62,244 nucleotides of DNA from Rhodobium orientis (GTDB lineage Bacteria; Pseudomonadota; Alphaproteobacteria; Rhizobiales; Rhodobiaceae): the NCBI RefSeq assembly GCF_003258835.1, contig NZ_NPEV01000012.1, positions 45,024 to 107,267 of the forward strand, in the 5' to 3' direction. The position numbers and the translations under genes were made by a program. The notes under the pieces were generated by a model, which searched no databases, was not told the origin of the DNA, and saw nothing but the letters and a program-made list of their open reading frames with translations. This document shows, in pieces, positions 48,453 to 58,712 of the stretch; the first letter of the stretch is position 1, and each line of letters begins with the position of its first letter.

Positions 48453-48489
48453 GGGGCGGGCCGTTCGCGCGGTCCGCCCCGAATTTTTT
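48453..48489 (+). terminator. Intrinsic terminator of the cox operon
   Basis: Stem GGGGCGG / CCGCCCC (48453-48459 / 48474-48480), loop partly paired (CC/GG), then GAATTTTTT. It sits between coxC and the DUF983 gene. Confidence 0.85.
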
Positions 48490-48509
48490 CAGTGAGGAGG
48501 AACGGCGGC

Positions 48510-48881
48510 ATGAGCGACGAGCATTTTCCGGCCCATCCGCCGTTTGTGACGGGCCTGCGCGGCCGCTGCCCGCGCTGTGCCTCGGCCTCCATGTTCGACG
48601 GCTTCCTGGAGATCCACGAGACCTGCCCGTCCTGCGGCCTCGACTATGAGTTCGTCGATTCCGCCGACGCGCCCGCGGTCTTTGCCTCCTTCATCGTCGG
48701 CTTCATCGTCGTCGGCCTGGCGCTTGCGGTTGAGGTCGCCTACCGGCCGCCGATCTGGCTGCACATGGTGCTGTGGCTGCCGCTGGTGGTGATCCTCGGC
48801 CTCGGATGCCTGAGGCCCCTGAAGGGCATCTTCATCGCGCTCCAGTACCACCACAAGGCGCGCCAGGGCGAACTCGGCTGA
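48510..48881 (+). CDS. DUF983-family zinc-ribbon membrane protein
   Basis: 123 residues from the ATG at 48510, nine nt after AGGAGG. Two CxxC pairs (RCPRC, CPSCG) form a zinc ribbon, then two membrane helices. Always near cox and surf1 genes in this order; a role in oxidase assembly is inferred. Confidence 0.9.
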   Translation: MSDEHFPAHPPFVTGLRGRCPRCASASMFDGFLEIHETCPSCGLDYEFVDSADAPAVFASFIVGFIVVGLALAVEVAYRPPIWLHMVLWLPLVVILGLGCLRPLKGIFIALQYHHKARQGELG

Positions 48882-48886
48882 CGGCA

Positions 48887-49663
48887 ATGGCAGTAGTGGC
48901 GGACAAAGCGCAAAGGCCCGCCTGGCGCGGCCTTGTCGTGCCGGCGGTCTTCACCCTCATCGGCCTTGCGGTCCTTATCTCCCTCGGCAACTGGCAGGTC
49001 CGCCGGCTCGCCTGGAAGGAAGACCTGATCGCCACCATCGACGCGCGGATCGCAAGCGAGCCGATCTCGCTCGAAGCGGCCCTTGCGGAATGGAAAAAGA
49101 TCGGCGACATCGCCTACCAGCCGGTGCGGCTGACGGGCACCTTCGATCATTCCCACGAATTCCACGTCAACAGCACCGACAAGGGCGATGTGGGCTGGAA
49201 CGTCTATACGCCGCTCGTCACAGGCGACGGCCACACGGTCCTCGTCAATCGCGGCTTCGTTCCATACGAGAAAAAAGACGCGGAGAGCCGCGCGGCGGGA
49301 CAGATCGAAGGCCCGGTCGCGTTCGTCGGCCTTGCCCGCACGCCGCTCGCCGAAAAGCCGAACTATTTCGTCCCCGACAACGATGTTGCCGGCAACGTCT
49401 TCTACTGGCGGGATTTTGCGACGATGGCGAAAGAAGCGGGGCTTGCCGGCGATCCCGGGCTGGTGCCGTTCTTCGTCGAAGTGCGGGAGATGGAGGTTTC
49501 GGGCGGCTGGCCGCGCGGCGGCGTCACCCGCGTCCGCCTTCCCAACAGCCACCTGCAATACGCGGTGACCTGGTACGGCCTGGCGCTCACCCTTGCCGGT
49601 GTCTTTGCCGCCTTCGCCTGGTCGCGGCTGAAGCGCCGGCCGGACGGGGCGGAACCGTCCTGA
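48887..49663 (+). CDS. SURF1-family cytochrome oxidase assembly protein
   Basis: 258 residues. Two terminal membrane helices flank a periplasmic domain. Conserved LGNWQVRRLAWKEDLI, TVLVNRGFVP and the C-terminal NSHLQYAVTWYGLAL. Helps haem A insertion into subunit I. Five nt after the DUF983 stop. Confidence 0.92.
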   Translation: MAVVADKAQRPAWRGLVVPAVFTLIGLAVLISLGNWQVRRLAWKEDLIATIDARIASEPISLEAALAEWKKIGDIAYQPVRLTGTFDHSHEFHVNSTDKGDVGWNVYTPLVTGDGHTVLVNRGFVPYEKKDAESRAAGQIEGPVAFVGLARTPLAEKPNYFVPDNDVAGNVFYWRDFATMAKEAGLAGDPGLVPFFVEVREMEVSGGWPRGGVTRVRLPNSHLQYAVTWYGLALTLAGVFAAFAWSRLKRRPDGAEPS

Positions 49664-49667
49664 CCGG

Positions 49668-49701
49668 TCAAAAGAAAACGGGCGGCGCCAGGGCCGCCCG
49701 T
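49668..49701 (-). terminator. Intrinsic terminator of the peroxiredoxin gene
   Basis: On the minus strand ACGGGCGGC / GCCGCCCGT (49701-49693 / 49686-49678), 6-nt loop, then TTTTCTTTTGA. Perfect stem with a clear U-tract. Confidence 0.85.
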
Positions 49702-49723
49702 CCATTGGTCGGGGTGGTTCGGC

Positions 49724-50209
49724 TCAGAGCTGTTCGATGAGCGCGGCCGCGCCCGAAACGTTCACCTCGCCCGGCGCGTCCTCGACGTTGAGGGCTTTCA
49801 CCATGCCGTCGTCGACCACCATGGAATAGCGCTTGGAGCGCGTGCCGAGGCCGGCACCGGAGCCGTCGATGTCCATGCCGATGGCCTTGGCGAAATCGGC
49901 ATTGCCGTCGGACAGCATCAGGATCTTGCCGTCGGCGCCGGTGGCCTTGCCCCAGGCGTCCATGACGAAGACGTCGTTGACGGCGACGCAGGCGACGGTG
50001 TCGATGCCGTTGGCAACGATCGTCTCGTAGTTCTCCAGGAAGCCGGGCATGTGGTTGCGGTGGCAGGTCGGCGTGAAGGCGCCGGGCACCGCGAACAGCA
50101 CCACCTTCTTGCCGGGAAAGATGTCACCGGACGCAAGGTCGGCCGGCCCGTCCGCCGTCATAACCTTGAAGGTCGCCGCGGGAAGTTTGTCGCCAACAGT
50201 GATGGTCAT
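49724..50209 (-). CDS. Peroxiredoxin (Prx5/redoxin type)
   Basis: 161 residues. Peroxidatic Cys in VPGAFTPTCHRNHMPGFL, the PxxxTxxC motif; the segment DVFVMDAWGKATGA is typical of Prx5. Reduces peroxides via a glutathione or thioredoxin system. Monocistronic with a good terminator. Confidence 0.92.
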   Translation of the reverse strand: MTITVGDKLPAATFKVMTADGPADLASGDIFPGKKVVLFAVPGAFTPTCHRNHMPGFLENYETIVANGIDTVACVAVNDVFVMDAWGKATGADGKILMLSDGNADFAKAIGMDIDGSGAGLGTRSKRYSMVVDDGMVKALNVEDAPGEVNVSGAAALIEQL

Positions 50210-50335
50210 GGGTATTGCCCCCTTGTCTTTATGGATGATTGCAGGCCGAACGGCCTTGGCGAGAAAGATAGGTCACAAGGCGCACCAGTCGAGGTCGCGC
50301 GGCCGTCCGATCCGCATCGGCGGTGGCGTATCCGG

Positions 50336-51166
50336 CTATTTGAGGGTCCAGATCTGCTCGGCCGCCTGGTTGCCGTTGACGAGGGTGAGCCGCAGTTCGG
50401 CGCCGGGAAGCTTCGCCGTTTTCGGCAGCCATTCCAGCGGCACGCGCCAGCGCGCTGTCGCCCCGTCGCGGCCCGTCGGCTTTGCCGCCGGCAGGAACCA
50501 GTCGGCCGGGCCTTCCACGAAAAGGTCGAACGGCGCATCGGGATCGACCAGTTCGGCCGAGACGAGGATCGCCCTGTCGTCGCGCTCGACGCTCGCCACC
50601 CGGAGCCCGTTCTCCGCATCCGCCGGCTTTTGCCGCGGCACCTTGGCATCGTAGCGGGCAACGAGCAGGGATGCCGCCATGTCGGTGTCGTCCGCCTTGG
50701 AAAGGTCCATGCGGATCTCCGCGCGCGCGGGCACGCAGATCGCCTCGCAGAGCCCGTAGTCGACCTCAAGGTCGAGGAGGGTGGGCTGCGACGGGTCCTT
50801 CGGCGTCACCGTCACCGGAAAGACCACGGTGTTCTTGTAGCCGATCATCGTCGAGCCCGCCTCGTCGAAGCGCTTGGGCACCGGGAAATCGACCTTGAAG
50901 TCGGCAAGGTTCACCGAATCGGCGACGTCGAACTGTGGCGGGATGCCGGCATCGCCCGGCTGGCGCCAGTAGGTTTTCCAGCCCGGCTTCAATTCGATCT
51001 CGATTCCGGCCCGCAAGCTGCCGTCTGCGCCGGCCTGGCCGCCCGGCACGATGACGCGCAGGCGCCCGCCATGGGCCTCGGCCCAGGACGAGGCCGCGGC
51101 ATGGGCGGCTGCGGCCGAGGCGAGGAACGCGCCAAGCAGCGCAAACGAAAACGTCAGTCTTTTCAT
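50336..51166 (-). CDS. DsbD N-terminal-domain-like periplasmic protein
   Basis: 276 residues from the ATG at 51166, giving a clean signal peptide (KRLTFSFALLGAFLASAAAA). The exported part resembles the DsbD/ScsB alpha domain with a Cys pair in YGLCEAICVPA (C-X3-C). It lacks the membrane and thioredoxin domains of DsbD, so it depends on a separate reductant. Role in periplasmic thiol or copper tolerance is inference. ATG at 51187 is possible. Confidence 0.8.
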   Translation of the reverse strand: MKRLTFSFALLGAFLASAAAAHAAASSWAEAHGGRLRVIVPGGQAGADGSLRAGIEIELKPGWKTYWRQPGDAGIPPQFDVADSVNLADFKVDFPVPKRFDEAGSTMIGYKNTVVFPVTVTPKDPSQPTLLDLEVDYGLCEAICVPARAEIRMDLSKADDTDMAASLLVARYDAKVPRQKPADAENGLRVASVERDDRAILVSAELVDPDAPFDLFVEGPADWFLPAAKPTGRDGATARWRVPLEWLPKTAKLPGAELRLTLVNGNQAAEQIWTLK

Positions 51167-51345
51167 GGCCAGGATCGTGTTTTTCATGGAATCCGTCATA
51201 TCGCCGGAACAAGGACCTGTCGTGTCGCAATTCATCATATGTGCGTGATCTGGCAGGCCCCGCAAGTCCGTCCGACAACACCGGAACCAGCGGTTCGCGT
51301 CCGACGGCTTCAATATGGAAATGATCTGCACTAGGTTAGGGGCGA

Positions 51346-51987
51346 ATGACCTATCACGGCCGGACGGGAGCGCCACCGCAACTCATGGGACAGTCTGCTC
51401 AGTCGGACAAGGGATATCTGGACGGCAAGGTTCTGATCGCCATGCCCGGCATGGAGGACCAGCGCTTTGCCCGCAGCGTGATCTATGTCTGCGCCCACTC
51501 CGAGGACGGGGCCATGGGCATCGTGCTGAACCAGGTCGCCGACCAGGTGAGCTTCGAGGAGCTTCTGGTCCAGCTCGAGATCATCGACGAGACCGAGGCC
51601 GCGCACATCGCGGTCGACGGACCCAACATGGTCGTCCACCGCGGCGGGCCGGTCGAGACGGGCAGGGGCTTCGTGCTCCATTCCGCCGATTTCTACCTCG
51701 CCAATTCGACCCTGCCGATCAACGACGACGTCTGCCTGACCGCCACCCTCGATATCCTCAAGGCGATCGCCGATGGCGAGGGGCCGCAAAAGGCGATCCT
51801 GGCACTCGGCTATTCCGGCTGGGCGCCGGGCCAGCTCGAGGCGGAGATCCAGGCCAATGGATGGCTGCACGGCCCGGCCGATCCCGACCTTCTGTTCGGC
51901 GCCGACCTCGATGCCAAATACGCCCACGCCCTGCGCAACATCGGCATCGAACCGGCGATGCTGTCGGCCGAGTCGGGCCACGCCTGA
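51346..51987 (+). CDS. YqgE/AlgH family protein
   Basis: 213 residues; conserved [29 protein letters not shown] and [16 protein letters not shown] are the YqgE signature. Soluble, function poorly known (linked to alginate regulation in Pseudomonas). Divergent from the DsbD-like gene. Confidence 0.92.
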   Translation: MTYHGRTGAPPQLMGQSAQSDKGYLDGKVLIAMPGMEDQRFARSVIYVCAHSEDGAMGIVLNQVADQVSFEELLVQLEIIDETEAAHIAVDGPNMVVHRGGPVETGRGFVLHSADFYLANSTLPINDDVCLTATLDILKAIADGEGPQKAILALGYSGWAPGQLEAEIQANGWLHGPADPDLLFGADLDAKYAHALRNIGIEPAMLSAESGHA

Positions 51988-52141
51988 TCTTCTTTTCGCA
52001 ACGGCGACCGCGCCGGCCGGCCGGCGCAGCCGTTGCATCCCGCAACGCCGTCGCCTTGCCGGGGCGCCCCCTGGGCGTTAGTTTTGTTTCGTTGGCCACG
52101 AAACTTCTCGCCATCGACGGATCCACAAGGAGCGCCCTTTA

Positions 52142-53548
52142 TTGCGCTATCTAAGCACACGCGGGGAAGCGCCCGCACTCGGCTTCAACGACGTCCTGCT
52201 GGCGGGTCTCGCCCGCGACGGCGGCCTCTACCTGCCCGAGACGTGGCCGCGCATCGACGAGGCGGAAATCGCCGGCCTCACCGGCAAGCCCTATGCCGAG
52301 GTCGCCTACCGGGTGATCCACCCCTTCGTCGACGGCGACATCGCCGATGCCGATTTGAAGGCGATGATCGACGAGGCCTACGCCACCTTCGACCACACTG
52401 CGGTCGCGCCGCTCGTCCAGTTGTCCCCCCGCCAGTTCGTCCTTGAGCTGTTCCACGGGCCGACGCTGGCCTTCAAGGACGTCGCCATGCAGTTGCTGGC
52501 GCGGCTGATGGACCATGTGCTGGCCGAGCGCGGCCGCAAGGCGACCATCGTCGGCGCCACCTCGGGCGATACCGGCGGCGCTGCCATCGAGGCGTTCCGC
52601 GGCCGGGACAATGTCGACATCTTCATCCTCTTTCCGGAGGGCCGGGTCTCGCCGGTGCAGCAGCGCCAGATGACGACGGTCGCCGACGCCAACGTCCACG
52701 CGATCGCGGTCAAGGGCAATTTCGACGACTGCCAGGCGTACCTGAAGGCGATGTTCAACGACGCCGCCTTCCGCGACAGGGTCGGCCTTTCCGGCGTCAA
52801 CTCGATCAACTGGGCCCGCATCGTCGCCCAGATCGTCTACTACTTCACCGCCGCCGTGGCCCTCGGCGCGCCGGCCCGCAAGGTCGCCTTTTCCGTGCCG
52901 ACCGGCAATTTCGGCGACATCCTCGCCGGCTATGCCGCGGTGCGGATGGGCCTGCCGGTGGACAAGCTGATCGTTGCCACCAACATCAACGACATCCTCT
53001 ACCGGGCACTGGAAACCGGGCGCTACGAGGTGTGCGGCGTCGTCCCGACCGCTTCGCCCTCCATGGACATCCAGGTTTCGTCGAATTTCGAGCGGCTCTT
53101 GTTCGAGGCCCATGGCCGCGACGCCGCCGCGATCTCGCGCATGATGGCGGGCCTTTCCCAGTCCGGCGCCTTCACCATCGAGCCGGACGCGCTTGAGGCC
53201 ATCACCCGCCATTTCGCCGCCGGGCGCACCGACGAGGACGAGACCGCGGCCACCATCCGGCGTATCCGCGCCGAGACCGGCTATCTGCTCGATCCCCACT
53301 CCGCTGTCGGCGTCAGCGTTGCCGAAAGGCTCGGCCCTGACGACGGCATCACCGTGACGCTCGCCACCGCCCATCCGGCGAAATTCCCCGATGCCGTGGA
53401 AGCGGCTTGCGGCGAGCGCCCGGCCCTGCCGGAGCGGCTGTCCGACCTGATGGAGCGCCAAGAGCGCTTCACGCCGCTTCCCAATGATCTCGACACAATC
53501 AAGGACTTCGTCCTCGCCCGCGCGACAGCGGTGGCGGCGGAGGCATAA
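52142..53548 (+). CDS. thrC: Threonine synthase
   Basis: 468 residues from a TTG with AAGGAG at good spacing. N-terminal RYLSTRGEAPALGFNDVLL; PLP-Lys in GPTLAFKDVAMQ; GATSGDTGGAA phosphate loop; VPTGNFGDILAGY. Last step of threonine synthesis. Homoserine kinase thrB is not in this window. Confidence 0.95.
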   Translation: MRYLSTRGEAPALGFNDVLLAGLARDGGLYLPETWPRIDEAEIAGLTGKPYAEVAYRVIHPFVDGDIADADLKAMIDEAYATFDHTAVAPLVQLSPRQFVLELFHGPTLAFKDVAMQLLARLMDHVLAERGRKATIVGATSGDTGGAAIEAFRGRDNVDIFILFPEGRVSPVQQRQMTTVADANVHAIAVKGNFDDCQAYLKAMFNDAAFRDRVGLSGVNSINWARIVAQIVYYFTAAVALGAPARKVAFSVPTGNFGDILAGYAAVRMGLPVDKLIVATNINDILYRALETGRYEVCGVVPTASPSMDIQVSSNFERLLFEAHGRDAAAISRMMAGLSQSGAFTIEPDALEAITRHFAAGRTDEDETAATIRRIRAETGYLLDPHSAVGVSVAERLGPDDGITVTLATAHPAKFPDAVEAACGERPALPERLSDLMERQERFTPLPNDLDTIKDFVLARATAVAAEA

Positions 53549-53551
53549 GGT

Positions 53552-54838
53552 ATGAGTGTACGCATTACGCCGCTGGACAGCGGCCTCACGGTTATTTCCC
53601 ACAACATGCGCCAGCTCGAAAGCGCCGCCCTCGGCGTCTGGGTCGGCGCCGGCTCACGCTCCGAGACGGCCGAACTGAACGGCATCTCCCATCTCCTGGA
53701 GCACATGGCGTTCAAGGGCACGAAGCGCCGGTCCGCGCGCCAGATCGCCGAGGAGATCGAGGCCGTCGGCGGCGAACTGAACGCCTCCACCTCGGTCGAG
53801 AACACCTCGTTCTATGCCCGCATCCTGGAGCCCGACCTGGATCTCGCCCTCGACATCCTCTCCGACATCCTGGTTGCACCGGCCTTCGACCCGGAGGAGC
53901 TGCGCCGCGAGCAGCACGTCATCCTGCAGGAGATTGGCGCCGCCAACGACACGCCGGACGACTACGTCTTCGACCTGTTCCAGGAGGCGGCCTGGCCGAA
54001 CCAGCCGATGGGCCGTCCGATCCTCGGCACCAAGGACACGGTCCGCGGCTTCGGCCCCGGCGATTTACGCAACTACCTGTCGACCCACTACCGGGCGCCC
54101 GCCACGGTGCTGGCCGCCGCCGGCTCCCTCGACCACGACAAGCTGGTGCGGCTCGCCGAGGAGCGCTTCACGGCGCTGTCCACCAAGGACGCCCCGGCGA
54201 TGGAGCCCGGCCGCTATGTCGGCGGCGAGATGCGCGAGCGCCGCAAGCTGATGGAGACCCAGATCGTCCTTGGCTTCGAGGGCATGTCCGTGATCTCGCC
54301 GGACTATTTCGGCGCCCAGCTTCTCGCCGGCCTGCTCGGCGGCGGCATGTCCTCGCGCCTGTTCCAGGAAGTGCGCGAGCACCGTGGCCTCTGCTATTCG
54401 ATCTATGCCTTCCACTGGGCGTTCAGTGACACGGGGCTGTTCGGTATCCACGCCGCCACCGGCGAGGACGACATCGCCCAACTGATGCCCGTCATGCTCG
54501 ATGAGCTGGAGCGCGTCGTCGACGACGCCGCGGAGGAGGAACTCGCGCGCGCCCGCGCCCAGATGCGCGCCTCGCTGTTGATGGCGATGGAAAGCCCGGC
54601 GGCCCGGGCCAACCAGCTCGCCCGCCAGATGCTGATCTTCGGCCGTCCGCTGACCACCGAGGAGATCGTGGAGCGGATCGAGACCGTTTCGGCCGCCGAC
54701 ATCCGCCGCATCGCGGCCACCGTCTTTTCCGGTTCGCGGCCGACGCTGGCCACCGTCGGTCCGGATGCCGGCATTCCGGGTATCGATGATATCGCCAGCC
54801 GTTTTGCCGGCCCGACGTCGCTGGCAGTCGGCGCCTGA
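53552..54838 (+). CDS. M16 zinc peptidase (processing-peptidase-like)
   Basis: 428 residues, three nt after thrC. Zinc motif HLLEHMAFKGT (HxxEH) with downstream Glu; no signal peptide, so cytosolic, unlike the pair at 17.7-20.5 kb. Closest in style to mitochondrial processing peptidase beta. Third M16 protein in the window. Confidence 0.93.
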   Translation: MSVRITPLDSGLTVISHNMRQLESAALGVWVGAGSRSETAELNGISHLLEHMAFKGTKRRSARQIAEEIEAVGGELNASTSVENTSFYARILEPDLDLALDILSDILVAPAFDPEELRREQHVILQEIGAANDTPDDYVFDLFQEAAWPNQPMGRPILGTKDTVRGFGPGDLRNYLSTHYRAPATVLAAAGSLDHDKLVRLAEERFTALSTKDAPAMEPGRYVGGEMRERRKLMETQIVLGFEGMSVISPDYFGAQLLAGLLGGGMSSRLFQEVREHRGLCYSIYAFHWAFSDTGLFGIHAATGEDDIAQLMPVMLDELERVVDDAAEEELARARAQMRASLLMAMESPAARANQLARQMLIFGRPLTTEEIVERIETVSAADIRRIAATVFSGSRPTLATVGPDAGIPGIDDIASRFAGPTSLAVGA

Positions 54839-54851
54839 TACGAGGGGGGCC

Positions 54852-55472
54852 ATGGTGGCGTTCCTGCACTCCGTTGGATCGCTCGACACCGGTCCGACCA
54901 TCAAGGGCGATGGCGTCTTCCTCAGGACGCCGACGATGAACGATTTCCGCGAATGGTCCGAGCTTCGGGCCGAGAGCCGGTCGTTCCTTGCGCCCTGGGA
55001 GCCGATCTGGCCGAGCGACGATCTGACCCGCCAGGCCTTCCGGCGCCGCCTCAAGCGCTACCAGCGCGAGATCCGCGACGACCTCGGCTACCCGTTCTTC
55101 CTCTTTCGCTCCGGCGACAACACGCTCCTCGGCGGCCTGACGCTCACCCATGTGCGCCGCGGCGTCGCCCAGGCCTGCACGCTTGGCTACTGGATGGGCG
55201 CCCCCCACGCCGACCGAGGCCACATGACCAACGGGGTGCGCGCGGTCCTGCCGTTCGTCTTCGAGACCCTGAAGCTGCACCGCATCGAGGCGGCCTGCCT
55301 CTCCCACAACATCGCTTCGATCAAGCTCCTGGAAAAAACCGGCTTCGTCCGCGAGGGCCATGCCCGCAACTACCTGTGCATCAACGGGCGCTGGCAGGAC
55401 CACCTCCTGTTTGCGCGCGTGCTGGAGGATCATCTCGGCCTGACGGGAGACGGCGCCGCCGGGGCGTCTTGA
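54852..55472 (+). CDS. GNAT N-acetyltransferase (RimJ/RimL type)
   Basis: 206 residues with GAGGGGGG before the ATG. Acetyl-CoA motif region [19 protein letters not shown] and [23 protein letters not shown] are characteristic. RimJ acetylates the N-terminus of ribosomal protein S5; other substrates are possible. Confidence 0.88.
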   Translation: MVAFLHSVGSLDTGPTIKGDGVFLRTPTMNDFREWSELRAESRSFLAPWEPIWPSDDLTRQAFRRRLKRYQREIRDDLGYPFFLFRSGDNTLLGGLTLTHVRRGVAQACTLGYWMGAPHADRGHMTNGVRAVLPFVFETLKLHRIEAACLSHNIASIKLLEKTGFVREGHARNYLCINGRWQDHLLFARVLEDHLGLTGDGAAGAS

Positions 55473-55555
55473 AAACGACAAAGAATCCTTGTGAAGCAGG
55501 CACGCAATCGATACTCCTTCGCCACTGTTCTGGCGTCCGCTCCGGAGACCGCTAC

Positions 55556-58441
55556 TTGCGTTCCATCGGCTTGATCCTTCGGTTCTGGCTTCTCGTGCTC
55601 TTCCTTGCGCTTGCCGCGCAGCGGGGGGCACTGGCCGTGGAAGCGATCGTCGTGCCGCTCGACGTCGATGCGCTGGACCTGACCCGCTCCATCGAACTCC
55701 ACACCAATGTCGGCGACCGCCTGCAGGTCTCAACCGCGCCCGGCCCCGACGGCATCGTCCGGCGCATCGAGGTGACCTCGCGCTCCGGCGAGAACTCCGA
55801 CTGGGCGGTGTTCGCGCTCACCAATCCGGGCGACGAGCAGATCGACCGGCTGCTGGTGGCGCCCCATTTCCGGCTCGTCGGCTCCGGCCTCATCAAGCCC
55901 GACCTCGGCGCCTCGCGCATCGCCTCGATCACGCCGAGCCAGGGCTTTGCCCCGGAACGCCAGCCGAGCCAGGAAGCCGACGTCTTCTTCATCACCCTCG
56001 ATCCGGGGGCGGTGATCACCTTCGTTGCCGAACTGAGCACGCCGACCCTGCCGCAGCTCTATCTGTGGGAGCCGAACGCCTACAAGGATTCGATCAACTC
56101 CTACACGCTGTTCAAGGGCATCGTGCTGGGTATTTCCGGCCTTCTGGCGCTGTTCCTGACGATCCTCTTCGTCGTCAAGGGCACCATCATGTTCCCGGCG
56201 ACGGCAACGCTCGCCTGGGCCGTGCTCGGCTATCTCTGTATCGATTTCGGCTTCCTCAACCGGCTCCTCAGGCTGGAGCCCGGCAACGACCAGATCTACC
56301 GCGCCGGCGCCGAGGTGGTGTTCGCCGCCTCGCTGGTGATCTTCCTCTACGCCTATCTGAACCTCAACCGATGGCACATCCGCTACAGCCATGTGGCGCT
56401 GGTGTTCCTGCTTCTGCTAGGTGCGCTGCTCGGCGTTGCCGTCGCCAATCCGTCGCTTGCCGCCGGCATCGCCCGCATCATGCTCGGCCTGCTCGGCATC
56501 TTCGGCTTCGCGCTCGTCCTCTGGCTCGCCTACCAGCACTACGACCGGGCGATCATGCTGATCCCGACCTGGTTCTTGCTTCTGGTCTGGCTGTTCGGAT
56601 CGGCGCTGACGGTGACCGGCAACCTTGCCAACGACTTCGTCCAGCCGGCGCTCGCCGGCGGCCTCGTGCTCTTCGTGCTCTTGCTCGGCTTCACGGTCAT
56701 GCAGCACGCCTTTGCCGGCGGCGCCGTCGCCGAAGGCCTCTTCAGCGATGCGGAACGACGGGCGCTTGCCATCACCGGCGCCGGCGACATCATCTGGGAC
56801 TGGGACGTTCCGCGCGACCGCATCTTCACCAGCGCGGAGGCCGACGAACTGCTCGGCCTGAAGCGCGGCGCCCTCGACGGCCCGGCCAGAGACTGGCTCG
56901 ACGTCCTCCACCCCCAGGACCGCGACGGCTTCCGGGCAACGCTCGACGCCGTCGTCGACCAGCGCCGCGGCCGCATGTCCCAGTTCTTCCGCCTGCGCGG
57001 CCAGGACGGCCATTTCCGCTGGTTCCACCTGCGCGCCCGGCCGATCCTCGGCTCCGACGGCGAGGTCATCCGCTGCGTCGGCACCATGCTCGACGTCACC
57101 GACGTCAAGACCACCGAGGAGCGGCTGCTGCACGACGCGGTCCACGACAACCTCACGGGCCTGCCGAACCGCGAGCTCTATCTCGACCGCCTCGACCGCA
57201 CGCTCACCCGCGCCACCAATGAGGACGGCCGCAAGCCGGCGGTGTTCCTGCTCGACATCGACCGCTTCAAGCAGGTCAACGACAATCTGGGCCTGTCCGT
57301 CGGCGACTCCATCCTGTTGACCATGGCCCGCCGCCTCGGCCGCCTCCTGAAGCCGGAGGACACGCTGGCACGGGTCGGCGGCGACGAATTCGCCATCATC
57401 CTGATGTCGGAGCAGGAGCCGGACAAGGTGGCGGCCTTTGCCGACTCCATCCGCCGCACCGTGCGCGCGCCGATCACCTTCGGCGACCGTGAGATATTCC
57501 TCACCGTCTCCATCGGCATCGCCACCTTCGATGCCAAGCAGCTCGACAACGAGGAGATGGTCAAGGACGCCGAGATCGCCATGTACGCCGCCAAGGGCCG
57601 CGGCGGCGACCGCATCGAGGCGTTCCGCCCGGCGCTGCGCCAGCACCGCACCGACCTCGTGGAGATGGAGGCGGAACTGCGCCGGGCGCTGGAGCGCGAG
57701 GAGATCAAGGTCCTCTACCAGCCGATCGTGCGCCTCGACGACAAGACCATTGCCGGCTTTGAGGCGCTGGTGCGCTGGGAGCATCCGCGCCGCGGCCGGC
57801 TCAATGCCGGCGAGTTCATCCCGCTGGCGGAGCGCACCGGCCTCATCAACGAACTCGGCATGTTCGTCCTGGAACGCGCCGCCCGCCAGCTCGCCGCCTG
57901 GCAGAACCAGGTCACCACCTCGTTCCCGATCTTCGCCAGCGTCAACGTTTCCAGCCGGCAATTGCTGCGCCACGACCTCGTCAACGACGTCAAGGCGGTG
58001 ATCGCCCGCTCCGACGTTGTCCGCGGCACCCTGAAGCTGGAAGTGACGGAATCGCTGGTGATGGAGAACCCGGAATTCGCCTCAAAGGTGCTGGAGCGCC
58101 TGCGCGAACTCGGTGCCGGCCTGTCGCTGGACGATTTCGGCACCGGCTATTCCTCGCTCAGCTACCTGCAGCGCTTCCCGTTCGATACCATCAAGGTCGA
58201 CCAGTCCTTCGTGCGCGCCAACGGCCGCAGCTCACGGCCGGTGATCCTGAGGTCCATCGTCGGCCTCGCCCACGACCTCGGCATGCAGGTCGTCGCCGAA
58301 GGCGCGGAGACCGAGTCCGATGCCCTGGAACTCCTGCAGCTCGGCTGCGAATACGTGCAAGGGTTTCTCTACGGCCAGCCGATGACCGCGGCAGACGCCC
58401 GCAAGCTGCTCGAAGCCCAGGGCGCGATACGGAATCATTGA
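55556..58441 (+). CDS. Membrane PAS-GGDEF-EAL c-di-GMP enzyme
   Basis: 961 residues from a TTG with GGAG nine nt upstream; the frame is open through the GNAT gene in another phase. Order: signal helix ([19 protein letters not shown]), periplasmic domain to about 185, about seven membrane helices to about 390 (7TMR-DISM-like), PAS, GGDEF (608-612, intact), EAL (736-738). The product-inhibition site reads KPED, not RxxD. Catalytic EAL residues incl. DDFGTG and AEGAE are intact, so it should degrade and perhaps make c-di-GMP. Confidence 0.9.
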   Translation: MRSIGLILRFWLLVLFLALAAQRGALAVEAIVVPLDVDALDLTRSIELHTNVGDRLQVSTAPGPDGIVRRIEVTSRSGENSDWAVFALTNPGDEQIDRLLVAPHFRLVGSGLIKPDLGASRIASITPSQGFAPERQPSQEADVFFITLDPGAVITFVAELSTPTLPQLYLWEPNAYKDSINSYTLFKGIVLGISGLLALFLTILFVVKGTIMFPATATLAWAVLGYLCIDFGFLNRLLRLEPGNDQIYRAGAEVVFAASLVIFLYAYLNLNRWHIRYSHVALVFLLLLGALLGVAVANPSLAAGIARIMLGLLGIFGFALVLWLAYQHYDRAIMLIPTWFLLLVWLFGSALTVTGNLANDFVQPALAGGLVLFVLLLGFTVMQHAFAGGAVAEGLFSDAERRALAITGAGDIIWDWDVPRDRIFTSAEADELLGLKRGALDGPARDWLDVLHPQDRDGFRATLDAVVDQRRGRMSQFFRLRGQDGHFRWFHLRARPILGSDGEVIRCVGTMLDVTDVKTTEERLLHDAVHDNLTGLPNRELYLDRLDRTLTRATNEDGRKPAVFLLDIDRFKQVNDNLGLSVGDSILLTMARRLGRLLKPEDTLARVGGDEFAIILMSEQEPDKVAAFADSIRRTVRAPITFGDREIFLTVSIGIATFDAKQLDNEEMVKDAEIAMYAAKGRGGDRIEAFRPALRQHRTDLVEMEAELRRALEREEIKVLYQPIVRLDDKTIAGFEALVRWEHPRRGRLNAGEFIPLAERTGLINELGMFVLERAARQLAAWQNQVTTSFPIFASVNVSSRQLLRHDLVNDVKAVIARSDVVRGTLKLEVTESLVMENPEFASKVLERLRELGAGLSLDDFGTGYSSLSYLQRFPFDTIKVDQSFVRANGRSSRPVILRSIVGLAHDLGMQVVAEGAETESDALELLQLGCEYVQGFLYGQPMTAADARKLLEAQGAIRNH

Positions 58442-58488
58442 GTTTTCGCGCCGCGCCCGCCGACGTTATCCCGCATCGAAACGCTGCA

Positions 58489-58581
58489 TGGATTGCCGCG
58501 TCGTCCTGTCGGCCTCCTCGCAATGACGTTGAAAAACCTCAGGAATCTCTGCCGTCATTGCGAGCGCAGCGAAGCAATCCA
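58489..58581 (+). repeat. Dispersed two-arm repeat, copy 4
   Basis: Arm A 58489-58528 and arm B 58553-58581, nearly identical to copies at 2607 and 31468. Confidence 0.85.
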
Positions 58582-58612
58582 GCTTGCGGAGTCTGAGAAC
58601 GCACTCCAACAA

Positions 58613-58698
58613 GGGCATTGACGACCTTCGGTCCAAGGCGCGTGGAGGCTGCTGAGCGCAGTGCCTGTCGGATCGCCGATGCGGTTCGGTCAATGCCC
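58613..58698. repeat. 86-bp inverted-repeat element, copy B
   Basis: Ends GGGCATTGAC (58613-58622) and GTCAATGCCC (58689-58698), identical to copy A at 4649-4736. Confidence 0.75.
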
Positions 58699-58712
58699 GT
58701 CCAAATCAAGAC

